A stretch of 64,000 bases of DNA. Origin: Zelopaecilomyces penicillatus (taxonomy: Eukaryota; Ascomycota; Sordariomycetes; Hypocreales; Pseudodiploosporaceae). The notes under the pieces were generated by a model. The model saw nothing but the letters and a program-made list of their open reading frames with translations. It searched no databases and was not told the origin of the DNA. The position numbers were made by a program, and so were the translations under genes. This document shows positions 46,604 through 58,661 of this stretch, piece by piece. The stretch covers positions 3,844,001-3,908,000 of the forward strand of contig VCCP01000004.1 in assembly GCA_005765155.1 (NCBI GenBank), read 5' to 3'. Within the stretch, counting starts at the first letter, position 1. The number at the start of each line of letters is the position of its first letter.

Positions 46604-46830
46604 TGAGAGACATGTTTAGGTAGAAAAATCTTAATAAACTATGGTATTACAACATGTTTTATAGCTCACATAAAACACATGGAACTTTTCAGAGCCTCAG
46701 AATGTGGGCAAACATGACTAACGAACTGTATATCTTTTTCTAGCAGAATGAGGGTTTTCGCAACGATTCATGCTCTTAAAATTAATCCCTTAATTGTCCA
46801 ATCTGTTTGAGGAACTTCTCAATGTTTTAT

Positions 46831-47953
46831 TTAACTAAGTTCCTGCAGGTAACCCAGAACTTTGTTGGTAAGATACTTCCGGGGCTCAGCTTGATCATCA
46901 TTGCTCAACGCATGAGAAGCATCAGGTATCAATCCACTTCGCTCAACATCCCAGATTTTAGTTTCATCGCCATTATCTGTGGCATCCTTCCACCTTGACA
47001 AGAGATTATTCTTGTCAACCCAGCTGGGGATTGCCTGGTCCGCTCCAGAAATCAATACCATCAGCTTGCTCCTCAACAGCCCTCGCTTTTTCACCATCCC
47101 AAATGTTGTTGCTAGTTGCTCATCACTCAGGTCTGAACTGAATACATCATCCTCTGAAGGTGAGGCAGGGCTATCTGGACTAATGAGACTCAAGAACCTG
47201 CGACAACCGATCGCGGTATTGGATGGGTAGCCAAATTGGGAAGTCAAGGATATTGGCAGCAGGGTATCAAAAACTTCATCGCGGGCGATGGATTCTCGCG
47301 CCATGGCTTCAATCTTTTCATATGTTGCCTTGAGCTCACTTGGTGACTTACCTCCCATGCCTTCGTGCAGGACCCAGTGGATAGCTTCCCTATCCGATAC
47401 CGGGGCTTGCATAATAGCTCCGTCAATTGCTGGACGTTCAGAGTACTGAAACTCGGGGTCATGTTTGGAAGTGTTAATGTGTGGATTTGGTCGCGATAAG
47501 TAGTGCAACACACACTGACTTCCGGTAGAATGGCCCATGAGGACGATGTTTCCGTTGCCGAATTTGGCAGTCTTGTATTCTTTGATATACCGAATGCATT
47601 GGGCGATCTCCTCCGTATCCTTGTCAAGATGTCCAAGACCCCATCCTTGGTAAGAGGATGTGAGGTTCAACGTGAAAATGGACCATGGTGTGGGCTGTAA
47701 TGCTCGGACGAGGTCCACCATGTAGGACGTAGTCGCGAGGCCATCTCCGAGACCACCGATGAAGAGAAGGCTGTGGGGTTGCTGAATGGCGCCGGAAGTG
47801 TATTCAAAGCTGACAAGAGTCTCCGTCTAATCCTCTCCCACCACGGACATGCCGTCAGTTACGTCCAGGGTGGCCATGACCAAGGTGCCAGAAACTCACG
47901 TAGTGATGCAGAATGCCCGGAAGGCCGCCCTTGGGCCAGAATTTTGAATACAT
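46831..47953 (-). CDS. sidJ: SidJ-type siderophore esterase (DUF1749 alpha/beta hydrolase)
   Basis: Exons 47953-47900 and 47826-46831 (intron GTGAGT...ATTAG, phase 0) give 349 aa. The first exon, MYSKFWPKGGLPGILHHY, joins TETLVSFEYTSGAIQQPHSLLFIGGLGDGLATT, the start pattern of the DUF1749 family. The nucleophile elbow is VLMGHSTGSQ (GHSxG). A likely acid lies in VLISGADQAIPSW and the His in IPDASHAL near the end. In A. fumigatus SidJ hydrolyses fusarinine-type siderophores inside the cell to release iron, and it lies in the same cluster. It is transcribed away from sidD across a 1.37-kb gap that holds two ATCTGATAA motifs. The gene name rests on family plus synteny. Confidence 0.88.
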
Positions 47954-48249
47954 ACTGGACTATAGACGGGACACGTAAAGTTCAGGTACCGTGGACGTCA
48001 CCAGGAGATGGTTCCTAGAATGAGTTAGAATGAGGAAAACTCGGAGTCAGCGCAAAGGTAAATAAGTGGCGGTGTTTGCAAAGCATCACGCGCATATTCT
48101 CGGTCGATGAGGTTACTTCAGGAGAGTTACTGGCACGATCGGCTGAGTAAATGTCTCGGCATGCCACATAGACCATGGTCATGACAGGGGGAGACAGTCT
48201 GGGTAAGGCAAGCTGGGCAAGGTAAGGAAAGGTACGGACGGTCCGTTAC

Positions 48250-48258
48250 ATCTGATAA
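48250..48258 (+). promoter_or_regulatory. GATA iron-repressor motif (SreA/Fep1 type)
   Basis: Exact ATCTGATAA, one of a pair spaced 30 nt start to start, about 0.3 kb upstream of sidJ and 1.07 kb upstream of sidD. Confidence 0.7.
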
Positions 48259-48279
48259 AAGGTAAGTGAACAGTGCACG

Positions 48280-48288
48280 ATCTGATAA
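48280..48288 (+). promoter_or_regulatory. GATA iron-repressor motif (SreA/Fep1 type)
   Basis: Second ATCTGATAA of the pair, in the same orientation. The 30-nt spacing is close to three helical turns, so both would face the same side of the DNA. Confidence 0.7.
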
Positions 48289-48872
48289 TAATCTTGCCAA
48301 GAACCTGACCAATCAATAGGCAATGCTGGCTCATACTGTGTCTCCATAATAAGCACGAAGCACACAGTGTGTTCATGATCCTTGTCTACTTCAGCCCCCC
48401 TGCTCATTGCTCTAATGCTAGACTAGGCATCGGGCCCGGGACTGGGATCTGAATATCCCACTGAGACTCCCGTTGGGCTGATAATTCATGAGGCAGATAT
48501 GATATTGTAAATTTGCAAGTTGACAAAGAGCAAGGCCTAGAACAGCCCTCCTATCGGAAGATTCGATGGTTTGTCTAGTTGCATTATAAGCCGCCGAAAT
48601 CGAACATGACAGGTTTTCATGCTCTTGCCAAGCTTATCTGTTGGCATCACCTCCTCATCTGGTCTTAGTCGAAGGTGTGTTATGGAGCTTCTTGTCTCCA
48701 TGACGTGAAAAATTCTCCATCAAAACAAGGCTTACAAAGACTTCCTTTTTTTATGAGAGACAACTCTCCACAGTCACGGCAATGCCTTCCATTCCCAAGG
48801 TTCAACCGAGCATCACCGAGCATGAGGTCGTATATTCTGGAATAACATGTCTCCTTCCCTTTCCAGGAATGG

Positions 48873-49193
48873 TCACAGAGGTGGTGCATCAGTTGTCTCC
48901 GTATGAACATGTTGGACAATACCTGACCTGGCACGGCCGTTTCCGAAAGGGAACACCAATGTAGCTCCGTTTGAGTCATAGAATTGCAAACTCCACTTAT
49001 CGTACAATGATGCTTTGCTTTCTGCAACCCACGGCGATGTAGTGGCAACTCCGACTGGCGCCATGTCGGGAATCTTTGTGAAAACATGAGCACCCACATA
49101 CAGCCGACCTCGGTCAGGCTTTACGTACCTGCAATATGGGGCGGAGGATGATGTTCATTTCGCCATGTAACATATTGGCTCATTGTGTAGAAC
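48873..49193 (-). pseudogene. Possible relic of a lipocalin-like gene
   Basis: A minus-strand ATG near 49181 opens MSQYVTWRNEHHPPPHIA, followed by a canonical GTACGT donor. A GTTGCAG acceptor in matching phase leads to ESKASLYDKWSLQFYDSNG and then ATLVFPFGNGRARSG. The segment KWSLQFYDSNGATLVFPFG resembles the start of the lipocalin-like domain found in fungal proteins (G-T-W-x-L-V-S-x-x-x-x-D-x-x-G-x-x-x-x-P-F-G). The frame ends soon after with TDAPPL and a stop, far short of the roughly 130-160 residues of the domain, and I cannot find the rest. It may be a remnant, a wrongly modelled gene or chance. It sits inside the sidJ-sidD promoter region. Confidence 0.3.
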
Positions 49194-49322
49194 AAACGTG
49201 ACCACTACATAATATTCACCATTTCAGCCCAGTTACATGGGAATTGTTTGGAGTTACCTACGCAAACTGTCTTTTGTTTTTGTTGTTCGGCATTGAGCTG
49301 TGCCAGAGCCGCTGCCACCGTA

Positions 49323-52300
49323 ATGGAGTCTCCAGTTGATGATGATTCCGAGGTTCAAGATGACCTCTTTCCGGTTGGGATACCCTTTACGGGCCAAGCC
49401 TGGAGGTCTTTCGAAATTATCGGGCTTGTCAACGACCAAACAACCAGCTCAACAGGTATGAAAGAAGACCTAATACTTTTATCATGGCTCGTCGTGCTCT
49501 TGCGGACCCGGGAAGATAGGCAAGCCTGTTTCGACTGGGCTTACACAAGTCGAGCGAACTGGGTTGAACATGAGCTTGTCAACAGGCGCCTATCGACAGA
49601 TGACTTAATGATCACATTGGAGAGTAGTGTTTCCCAAGGTTCTGCTGCAATCTCCAAACACATAGAAACAACTACATCGAGTTTATCTACACCAATACCT
49701 GGTCCTATGTCACTTCTGTTAAACACATGTTCGCTGTCTCAGAGCTCTGAGGACGTCCAAGATGAGGTGAGTGTATACTGCTTGTTGAATGTTAGATTAC
49801 TTGAATGACTAACAGTGAGGATTGAAGGATGCCATTCAACTCGAAATAGATTATGTCAACCACCAGCTAGCGATTCGTCCGCAGTTGCACAAGGAAAATG
49901 TGTCTCAATACACAGTGACACGGTATATCGAGTCACTTGTCGACATCATCAAGATGTGCCTTTCAAATCCAGACGCATCAATCCAGCATCTGCTTCACCC
50001 AACCACATACGACCTGAACCAGATATGGGGATGGAATCACCAGCTACCCCCAACCTACGACCTTTGCATGCACGATATAATTTCAGAGCGCGCCAAAAAG
50101 TCACCAAATAAAATTGCCATCTTTTCATGGGATGGCAGCCTGAGCTATGGGCAAATCGATCGGTATTCCACAATAATGGCAGATTCCCTTCGAGGGCTCG
50201 GTGTTGAATTACACGACTTCCTGCCCGTGTGTTTTGAAAAGTCAAAATGGACAGTCGTTGCCGTACTCGCGGTTATGAAGGCAGGGGCAACGATGGTGAT
50301 GATGGATCCAACACTTCCGTTGGCTCGTCTACAGAACATGGCAATACAAGTGGGCGCAAAATTTATGCTCTCGTCCCGCAAACAGCATTATCTGTCAACC
50401 TCAATCCTGCCTGAAGGAAAGAGTCTAGTCGTGGAGGCAGACACATTTACCGAAACATCGGATTTCGAAGTCCTTCCACTCCTGCCTATTGTACCAGCGT
50501 CTGCCTTGATGTATATCATTTTCACCTCTGGCAGCACCGGCACTCCCAAAGGCGTCAAGATTTCACACCAAACCTACACAAGCAGCGCCTTTCCACGGGC
50601 AAAGATCGTGGGGTATAATGAAAACTCTAGAGTTTTGGATTTTGCCTCGTACGCTTTCGATGTCAGCATCGATAGCATATTCCTAACATTGGCAAACGGC
50701 GGTTGTCTTTGCATTCCATCTGACGAGGATCGGCTCAATGACATTAATGGAGTAATACGACGAATGAAGATCAACTATGCAGGCATCACCCCTTCAGTAG
50801 CTCGCATACTGGACCTAGATGTTATTGAATCGCTTGAAGGACTTGGTCTTGGAGGAGAAGCTGCCTCAGTGAGGGATGTTACTCATTGGGGCAAATATGC
50901 CAGAATCATCATAGGCTATGGCCCGTGTGAATGCACCATAGGATGCACCATTAATGGCAGTGCAGCCACGGGGAGAGACTATATCACCATTGGGCCAGGC
51001 AATGGAGCGACTATCTGGGTTGTCGATCCAGATGACCACGAGACATTAATGCCAATTGGGGCCGTAGGCGAATTACTTGTGGAAGGTCCAATTGTGGGAC
51101 AAGGCTATCTCAACGATCCAGAGAAAACTGCAACTGCCTTCATTCACGATCCAAAGTGGCTCGTCGCGGGACACAAAGAATATACAGGTCGTCGAGGGCG
51201 CCTTTACAAAACTGGAGACCTTGGACGATATGACCCTGACGGCACGGGTGAAATTGTCTTTGTTGGGCGAAAGGATACGCAAGTCAAACTCCGAGGGCAA
51301 CGGGTAGAGCTAGGAGAGATTGAAAGCCAGCTCAAAGCCAGATTGCCCGCGGAAACCAGCGTGATTGCCGAGGTGCTTGTCTCTTCAGGATCCGGAGGTC
51401 AGCCTACATTGGTGGCTTTTATTGCGCCACAGTCTACAAAGACAAATGATATCATGGAGCTAGAATCAGTTCCACTGGTAGACGAGCTACGTAGCGTCTT
51501 GAACGAAGCGAATGCAGACCTGGCCAAGGTGTTACCACGATATATGGTCCCAACCGCATATATACCTGTCAACTTCATTCCAACTCTGGTTTCAGGTAAA
51601 AGCGATCGCAAGAGATTGAGACAGTTTGGTGCTATGGTGGACTTGCGTCTGTTAGATCTGGGTGGCGCAAAAAGTAGACCCTCTACTCGAGAACTGAGTG
51701 AACTAGAGCAGCGTTTGCGTCATGCCTGGGGCTTGACATTGAAGCTTGATTCCGAGACCATTCAACCAAATGACAACTTCTTTGTGCTTGGTGGGGACTC
51801 TTTGGCGGCGATGAGGCTGGTGTCTGTCTGTAGGGACTTGGGCTTAGATGTCAGTGTCACCAATACTTTTGCTCATCCAACACTCTCGGCGATGGCTGAG
51901 GTCGTCTCAATCTGTGACACAGAGGCTCAAGATGAGATACTAGACTTTTCTATGATACTACAGCCTTTTAAGGATGCGTGTGTCGACGCAGCACAAGCTT
52001 GCAGAACTAGTTGGGAAGCCATCCAGGACATCTATCCCTGCACGCCTACACAGGAATCATTGTTTACTTTTTCTCTCAAGTCTGTCAAGCCCTACGTCGC
52101 TCAGAGACTCTCGACGATTCCGTCTCATATCAGTAGCGATGCATGGAAAAGGGCATGGGAGACGGTTGTCGCAGAAATGCCCATCTTGCGAACCCGTGTT
52201 GCTCAGCTCCAGGATCCTGGCCTCCAACAAGTTGTCCTAAGGGAAAATATTCGCTGGATCAAGTCAACAGATTTATCGCAATACCTTGAAAATGACCGCA

Positions 52301-55300
52301 ACGAGAGGATGAATCTGGGAGAAAGCCTAGCTCGATATGCCATTATCGACGATGTGAAGACTGGCAAGCGACACATGGTTTGGACCGTTCACCATGTACT
52401 CTATGATGGGTGGTCAGAGCCAGTGATACTTGAAAAGGTCCGCCACGCGCTTCAAAGCCAAAAGTCACAAATGAGAGAATTTGTCAAATACGTGCGCGAC
52501 ACGAATGAGGTGGCTATGCAAGAGTTTTGGCGAAAAGAGCTGAGTGGTGCTACAGGACCTCAGTTCCCCCGTCTGCCATCGAGAGACTTCTTGCCGACTC
52601 CCGATACCATGGTGGAGCATCAGATACCTCTCAAAACAGGCGCTGGATTCCCATTCACGTTGGCAACAGTGATCCGTGGTGCATGGGCACTCATAGCATC
52701 GCAATTCACAGGAAGCAATGATGTTGTATTTGGCGAGACACTCACAGGCCGGGACATTCCACTGCGAGAGGTTGAAGGAATTGTTGGTCCCCTGATTGCG
52801 ACTGTGCCCGTCCGCGTACAAGTCGACCGAACGACAACTGTTGAGTCCTATCTCAGAATCATACAACAAGGTGGTTTGGCTCGCACACCATATCAGCACA
52901 TGGGCATGCAGCATATCAGAAAGGTTAGCCGAGACGCCCAGCATGCCTGCGAAGCCAGCACAGGCTTGGTCATTCAGCTAGAACCTGAGTACGCCGGCAA
53001 TGATCTTGGGTTCGAGCAAGGGGACGTTGTTCGTGAGGCACTTCATTTCAACCCGTATCCTCTCATGCTTGCCTGTGGGTTACGGAAGGGCGGCTTTAGA
53101 GTCTGTGCCAACTTTGACAGTAGCCTCGTTGAGGTTGCGCAAATGCAAAGAATCCTATTGCAGCTAGAAACCGCTTGTTTACAGCTTGTCGAGAGACTCG
53201 ATGCGAGATTGGATCAGGTATCTTGTCTTCCTGAAGCAGAGTTAAATGATATCTGGAGCAGGAATCAAACTCCTCCCCTGTCATTGGACCAGGTATCAGG
53301 AGGGTTTCGAGTGGATGGAAGGATAAAGCAAGGATCAGTCTACCCTCCAGCAGTGGTTTCGTGGGTGTGCAATCCATGGAACTCTTCTCTCCTGTCACCC
53401 ATTGGATGTACTGGTGAGCTCTGGCTCGAAGGAGATTTACTCCCTGGTGAAACTATCGAGTCACCTGCCTGGCTTTTGGCTGGAAGCTCTGCTCATGTCG
53501 GCCGAACAGGCAGAGTACAACCAACAGGCGACATGGTTCAGTTACTCATCGATGGCAGCTTGATATTCATTGGTCGAAAAGAGAATGTTGTACAAGGCCA
53601 AGGGCAAGCGGTGGACATTACAGAACTTGAAGCACATCTGTCAAGGCATATCTCATCATCCACTCGTGCCGCTGTAGCTCTATTCCAGCCACAGTCAGCA
53701 AGTACTCAGCAGCCGCCAGAGAAACAGCTTGCAATCTTTCTAGAGCAACAGCCTTCTGAGGAAGACACTGTTGAACTCATGTGGATGAACCACAACATAG
53801 CCTGGAACACATCAGACCCGACAAGTTTCAACACGACCATCCTTGCTGCCATTACCCATAACTTAACCGGAGCATTGAAAAAGCTTGACAAGTTTATTCA
53901 AAACTCCCTTCCTTCTCATATGGTACCTTCTGCATACATTGTGGTTGACAAACTGCCCATGAAGGGGGAACAGGTCGATCACAATGTGCTAAATGAACTC
54001 GCGTCGTACATCCCAGAACACGTGTTGAAGCAACTTCGCCAAGGTTTTCAAGAGGCGTGGAAAAGAGACCTGGTGCAATCGAGTTTAACAGATGCAGAGA
54101 ACATTTTGCGATCCGCTTGGGCAAAAATACTTGGAATTAGTGCCGACCAAATTGATCCTGAGGATAACTTTTTCCGTCTTGGTGGAGACTCCGTTTTGGC
54201 GATGAGGCTGGTGTCAAAACTCCGAATGCAAGGACACGGCTTGACGGTTGCGGACATTTTTCAGCACATGCGTCTTGGTGACGCGGCCAAGGTATTAAAA
54301 GTCAACCAGGCAACTAAGCCAAAGCCCCAATCTTATGAAGCTTTTTCAATGTTGGGTTCCTTGGACGTCGAATCATTCTTATCCAATGTTATTCGCCCAC
54401 AACTTGCTGATCAAAGCTGGTCGATTCAAGATGTATTTCCAGTGACGGATTCCCAAGCGCTCGATGTAATAGCAACAATCCTACCGCCAAGAACCTCGGT
54501 ACAATACACCATGTTGTACTTTGACCAAGGTAGCATCAATCGAGAGAAACTGTTTTATGCCTGTAGGGGGCTGGTCAAGGCGCACGACATTCTGCGCACT
54601 GTATTCGTGGAGCACGAATCAACTTTGCTCCAAGTTGTCTTGGGTGACCTGGAAGCTCCTTTGACTACTCATCTGGCAGATAAAGACCTCGAGGAATTCG
54701 TAACTGAGTTGTGCTCGACGCACAATGAATCGACTTTCCAGCTAGGATCTTCGTTTCTCAGCATGTTCCACATCCAAGGCACAGATGATCGCGAATGTTT
54801 GGTCATTGGGCTGTCACATGCCCAGTATGACGGGATTTCTCTACCCAGTCTTCTCCGGGACTTGGAGGCTTTATACAGTGGACGGAGAGTTGCCGATGCG
54901 GAGTCCTTCTCCTCATACATGGCACAAATCAACAGGAGCCATATCCAAACCAAGGCAGTCGACTATTGGAAAAATCTACTGTACGGCTCTTCATTGTCCG
55001 TCCTAGCTGGGACAACAGCACAGCGTGGAGACAAAGGAGTCTTCCAATCAAAACCGGTTGGCATCTCACAAGTCCTCGGAGAGGTCACCACAGCCAGTTT
55101 GCTCACTGCCGCCTGGGCAGTGGTTTTGGCTCGTCGTCTCCACATATCGGATGTCACATTTGGCAGCATTACTTCGGGGCGAACCGTTGACGTAGCAAAC
55201 GTGGAGAGCATCATGGGCCCGTGCTACCAGTTCACACCAGTCAGAGTCTCGTTCCAGCCCCAGTGGACGGCGATGGATCTTTTGCAATTTGTGCAGACAC

Positions 55301-55653
55301 AAGTTGCCGAGTCAGCTTCCCATGACATCCTTGGTTTCGACAAAATTTCCAAACAGTGTACTCAATGGCCATCGGAAGCACGCTTCTTCGACTCCATCGT
55401 TCACCACCAGGACTCGGAGGACTTTGACAGGATGCCGTTTGCGGATGGAACATGCAAGGTCGATATTCTCAACCCACAGGGCGATGCTGCCACTCCTTTG
55501 AAAGTTGTATCATTTTTCCAAAGCGGCCAGGTTCATGTTGGCGTAGTCGGAAGTGAAAGAGATACGGTGTTGGTAGAGTCAATCCTCAATGAGGTGGCTG
55601 TGGCCGTTGACGAGCTTGCAAGCAATCGTTTGGATCATGTTTTGATTATGTAA
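49323..55653 (+). CDS. sidD: Siderophore NRPS SidD/NPS6
   Basis: Exons 49323-49766 and 49828-55653 (intron GTGAGT...TGAAG with ACTAAC branch site, phase 0) give 2089 aa, close to Aspergillus SidD. Domain order: a partial condensation-like N-terminus (1-200), A1 (about 225-740; FTSGSTGTPKG near 379, GYGPCECTIG, GRKDTQVKLRGQRVELGEIE near 630), T1 (FFVLGGDSLAAM near 795), C1 (about 875-1270; HHVLYDG near 1000), and a degenerate A2 (about 1277-1550). A2 lacks the ATP-binding core but keeps GRTGRVQPTGD and a GRKENVVQGQGQ tail. T2 (FFRLGGDSVLAM near 1596) and C2 (about 1680-2085; SHAQYDG near 1811) follow. This is the A-T-C-dA-T-C plan of SidD/NPS6, which condenses acylated N5-hydroxyornithines to fusarinine or coprogen-type siderophores. 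Only A1 can activate substrate, so it is used iteratively. Confidence 0.93.
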
Positions 55654-56136
55654 CAGTCATACATTTGGAAAAAGGAGTTGATTGATTGGTCTTTACTTGT
55701 ACATATTTTTACCGTTGAGCCAATGAAATTCAAGTAGTGACATCAAGTCCCGCCTGTCTGTATAACCGGCAATTTCCCGAGTCTGAAAAAGCTACATTGA
55801 ACTTGTCACATCCGCGTCTCGTCTATCGTGGTATGACCTGGAGGCTTGGTTTACGTTCAAGAAACTCGGCTACGCTAAATAGCTCCACAGTCCGAGCATC
55901 CCAATTCAAGCACTAGTCGCCAAACAAATGGCAGTAGAAAGCGCACTAATGCAGGCTGATGCCGTCTCCAAGGTGGATTTCATGAGGGTTTGGTTTCTGG
56001 AGAGTACTCAAACATTACAGCTTTCTATGCGGACGTGAATGCGGCCAGAACCCCTTATTTCTTCTTCTTCCTCTTCTTCTTCTTCACTTGATCTCCTTCA
56101 TATTTGGCACAGACGCAGCTGCTCTTCGGATTGAAC
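55654..56136. other. Intergenic between sidD and the SGNH hydrolase
   Basis: 3' flank of sidD and promoter of the next plus-strand gene. A TTC-rich tract lies at about 56060-56085. No gene seen. Confidence 0.5.
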
Positions 56137-57113
56137 ATGGCTGTAAGCTGAGTGTTTCTTTGGACGGATATCGGTTCTTTGTCAAGCTAAATTCGTCGAA
56201 GAAATCGTACCCCCAATTTGTCCTCCTAGGTGACTCGCTATTTGAACAATCCGTCACAGTACAGGGTGACTTTTCTCTCATAGCAGCCCTGCAAGACCGT
56301 GAGCTACCCAAACTTGTCGCCTGCTGCCTTGATTGCCTCATTCTCATTCTTATCATTTTTTTTTGTTCAGGGTTCATCCGTCGGCTGGATGTTGTCAACC
56401 GGGGCTTGTCAGGATGGAACACTAAAAACGTTCTCGATTTTCTCACCGATATTTTCCCAGAGCCATCGCATACATCACCCAGGATTGAGTATCTTGTAAG
56501 TAATGATGGTGGGCTGCAGTGTTCTCCCGAGTTAATCGAAGGATAGGTTGTTCTTTTGGGGGCGAATGATGCCGTGATTCCATTGGATACAACTTCGCAG
56601 CACGTCCCTCCCGAAACCTACAAGGAAAACTTGGTTAAGATTGTCAATCATCCTCATATCAGATTTCACAATCCGAAAATATTGCTGGTAACTCCCCCGC
56701 CAGCAGATGAGATCAAACTTGCCAAACTGGATATGGCAGAGGGGCATGCATCGTCCATTAGAACATCAGCTATTACGGCATGCTATGCTGAAAAAGCCCG
56801 CGAGGTAGCACGTGAAAACGCAGGAATCGTTCTGATAGATCTGTGGCAGGCCATAATGGAAGTCGCCATCGCCAAGGCACCAGACAATTATCAGCCAGGT
56901 GGCCCATGGCTAGGTTCCCCTGAGAACGGCAATCAAGGAGGCCTGGACCAGCTTCTCCCTGATGGTTTGCACATGGGCGGGGAGGCATATAGAATCCTTT
57001 ACGAGGCGCTCAAGCCGCACATTGGGTACAAGGTCTCAGGTGACAAGGAAGGCTATGTGTATCCAGACTGGAGAGTGTTGAACTTGGCAAAGCGCCCATT
57101 GGTCTCCCAGTGA
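56137..57113 (+). CDS. GDSL/SGNH hydrolase, isoamyl-acetate esterase (IAH1) type
   Basis: Exons 56137-56142, 56202-56298, 56371-56495 and 56547-57113 give 264 aa. The first exon (MA) is only six bases, chosen because ATGGCT is followed by GTAAGC and an in-phase acceptor leads directly to KSYPQFVLLGDSLFE; no other in-frame ATG precedes this block. SGNH motifs: block I VLLGDSL (Ser), block II VNRGLSGWNT (Gly), block III VVLLGANDA (Asn) and block V LLPDGLHMGGEAY (Asp, His). These match the cytosolic IAH1-like esterases that hydrolyse short acyl esters. It follows sidD on the same strand by 480 nt, but the family is not known from siderophore clusters, so I take it as a neighbour. The very start is the weakest part of the model. 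Confidence 0.82.
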
Positions 57114-58661
57114 ATTTCGAAACATGACCGGAGCAGGATGGGATAATGAGGTGGCTGTGTTTGTCCAATCGGTAGATCTGGGCCAAGAGATGGATAGATG
57201 GATAGATCTGACATTGTTTCAAATTGGCATGTTTGGAGTACAGCCCGGCACATGAGTCACGAGTTGATGATTAGTAGATGTTGTTGCCTGGATCCTTTTC
57301 GCAAATACCTGATATTAGGTAGCTAGTAGTTGTTTACGTGGTATTTCGTACGGAGCGCAATCGCCAAGTTCAACTGGTAGCTTGTACAAGTCCGTCCAGT
57401 GTGTGGTTCGCGATGGAGCGCACTAGCAAAAATGACGTCTATGGCACAGGCACCAAGGCCCACCACTACCTCAACCACCTGTCCACGGCTGTACACCACT
57501 GTACACATTGCAAGCCCCAGCAGTCATGCTAGCAGCCCGCTGAACTTGTAGGTACATACGCCACTGTAGCTTTTGTGATTGGTGTGGGCACTCCCTACAC
57601 TACAGCGGGCTGCCTTGTAGCATCGACGTCTTCCCAAACGGCAGCAAACAACCCATCGCAACCAATCCCTTTGGACCCTCGCCCTGCGCCCCAGTGGATT
57701 CCCAACTCTGCATCGCCAACAGTGGGCATCACGCGTCGAGTGCTGACTTTTCTCCATCTCTCTGGTCGCCTTGCTCATACCGGCTGGGCATTCTGCAAAC
57801 CATCCACGATTCTGCATCTCAGCACCATCTGTTCAGCACCTCCAGCGACTCCAGAGCCAACACCTCCAGCACCCCTCCTCTCGGCGCCCTCCATTGCATT
57901 CCTGCCCACCATCAACGCCACTCTCAACCCCCCAAGCGGTCGCGGCTTCCTCGTGAACAAACCTTAGTGGCCAGCAAGGCAACGACTCTTCCAGATTAAT
58001 TCTCTACTCGACCAACTCTCCTATACATAGCCGATCTCGCGATTTGTAGCGCTCGCTATTGCCATATTTTGGCTCTCTCGCCGCTTCTTGAATTGCACAG
58101 CTCCAACTTGCCAACTTTCAGTCGACGCTTCGCACCTGCCTGCAGGTTGCCCAACACCGCAACGGTTCCATATCACAACTTCCCCTTTTTTTTCTGGATT
58201 ACCGCCTATCGACGCTCGCTCATAGAGGACGCTATCCGCATATTCGTTCATTACATTACGGCAGACATCGTGGTTGGAAATATCGGCTCTGGTTATCGCC
58301 TCACGGTTGGATCGCGAAGACATTATCTCGGCTTTCTCCTCCCAGCGGCCTCGTGGCCTTAGCCAGGCGATGTGGCGGGGAGGTAGACATCGCAAATTGG
58401 AAGCTGGAAGGATCGTGGTCTGAGGAGTTGCAACCTCAGAAAATTCTGAACCAGTGTCAGACATATTGAGCTATTGTGATCCTAGGCGCGCATGAACTTG
58501 AGTCTCCCGACCGCTCATATTCCTGTGATATTATCGAATAACCTCAACAGTTCCCTTCGTCGATTACCATCAACCTCCGTGCAAATTGATGCTATAAGAG
58601 TCTATCTCCCTCGTTTATTGCACTCACATATGTTTGTTGTTTCTTCTAAAGTTCATTGGGA
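57114..58661. other. 1.5 kb promoter and leader region, no gene seen
   Basis: Plus-strand frames at 57.57-58.0 kb are Pro/Ser/Thr/Ala-rich and have no start or intron structure I can support. The CT-rich sequence fits a long 5' UTR and promoter of the gene at 58662. Confidence 0.5.

Larger units (their letters stand above)
47954..49322. promoter_or_regulatory. Divergent region between sidJ and sidD
   Basis: The 1.37-kb gap between two divergent start codons holds both promoters. Two ATCTGATAA motifs lie at 48250 and 48280. A minus-strand relic with lipocalin-like residues lies at 48.87-49.19 kb and is listed separately. Nothing else is recognisable. Confidence 0.6.

Noticed and set aside
57575..57967. 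130-codon plus-strand frame rich in Pro, Ser, Thr and Ala
   Set aside because: Several frames are open at once here because of CT-rich composition; more likely promoter or 5' UTR of the gene at 58662.
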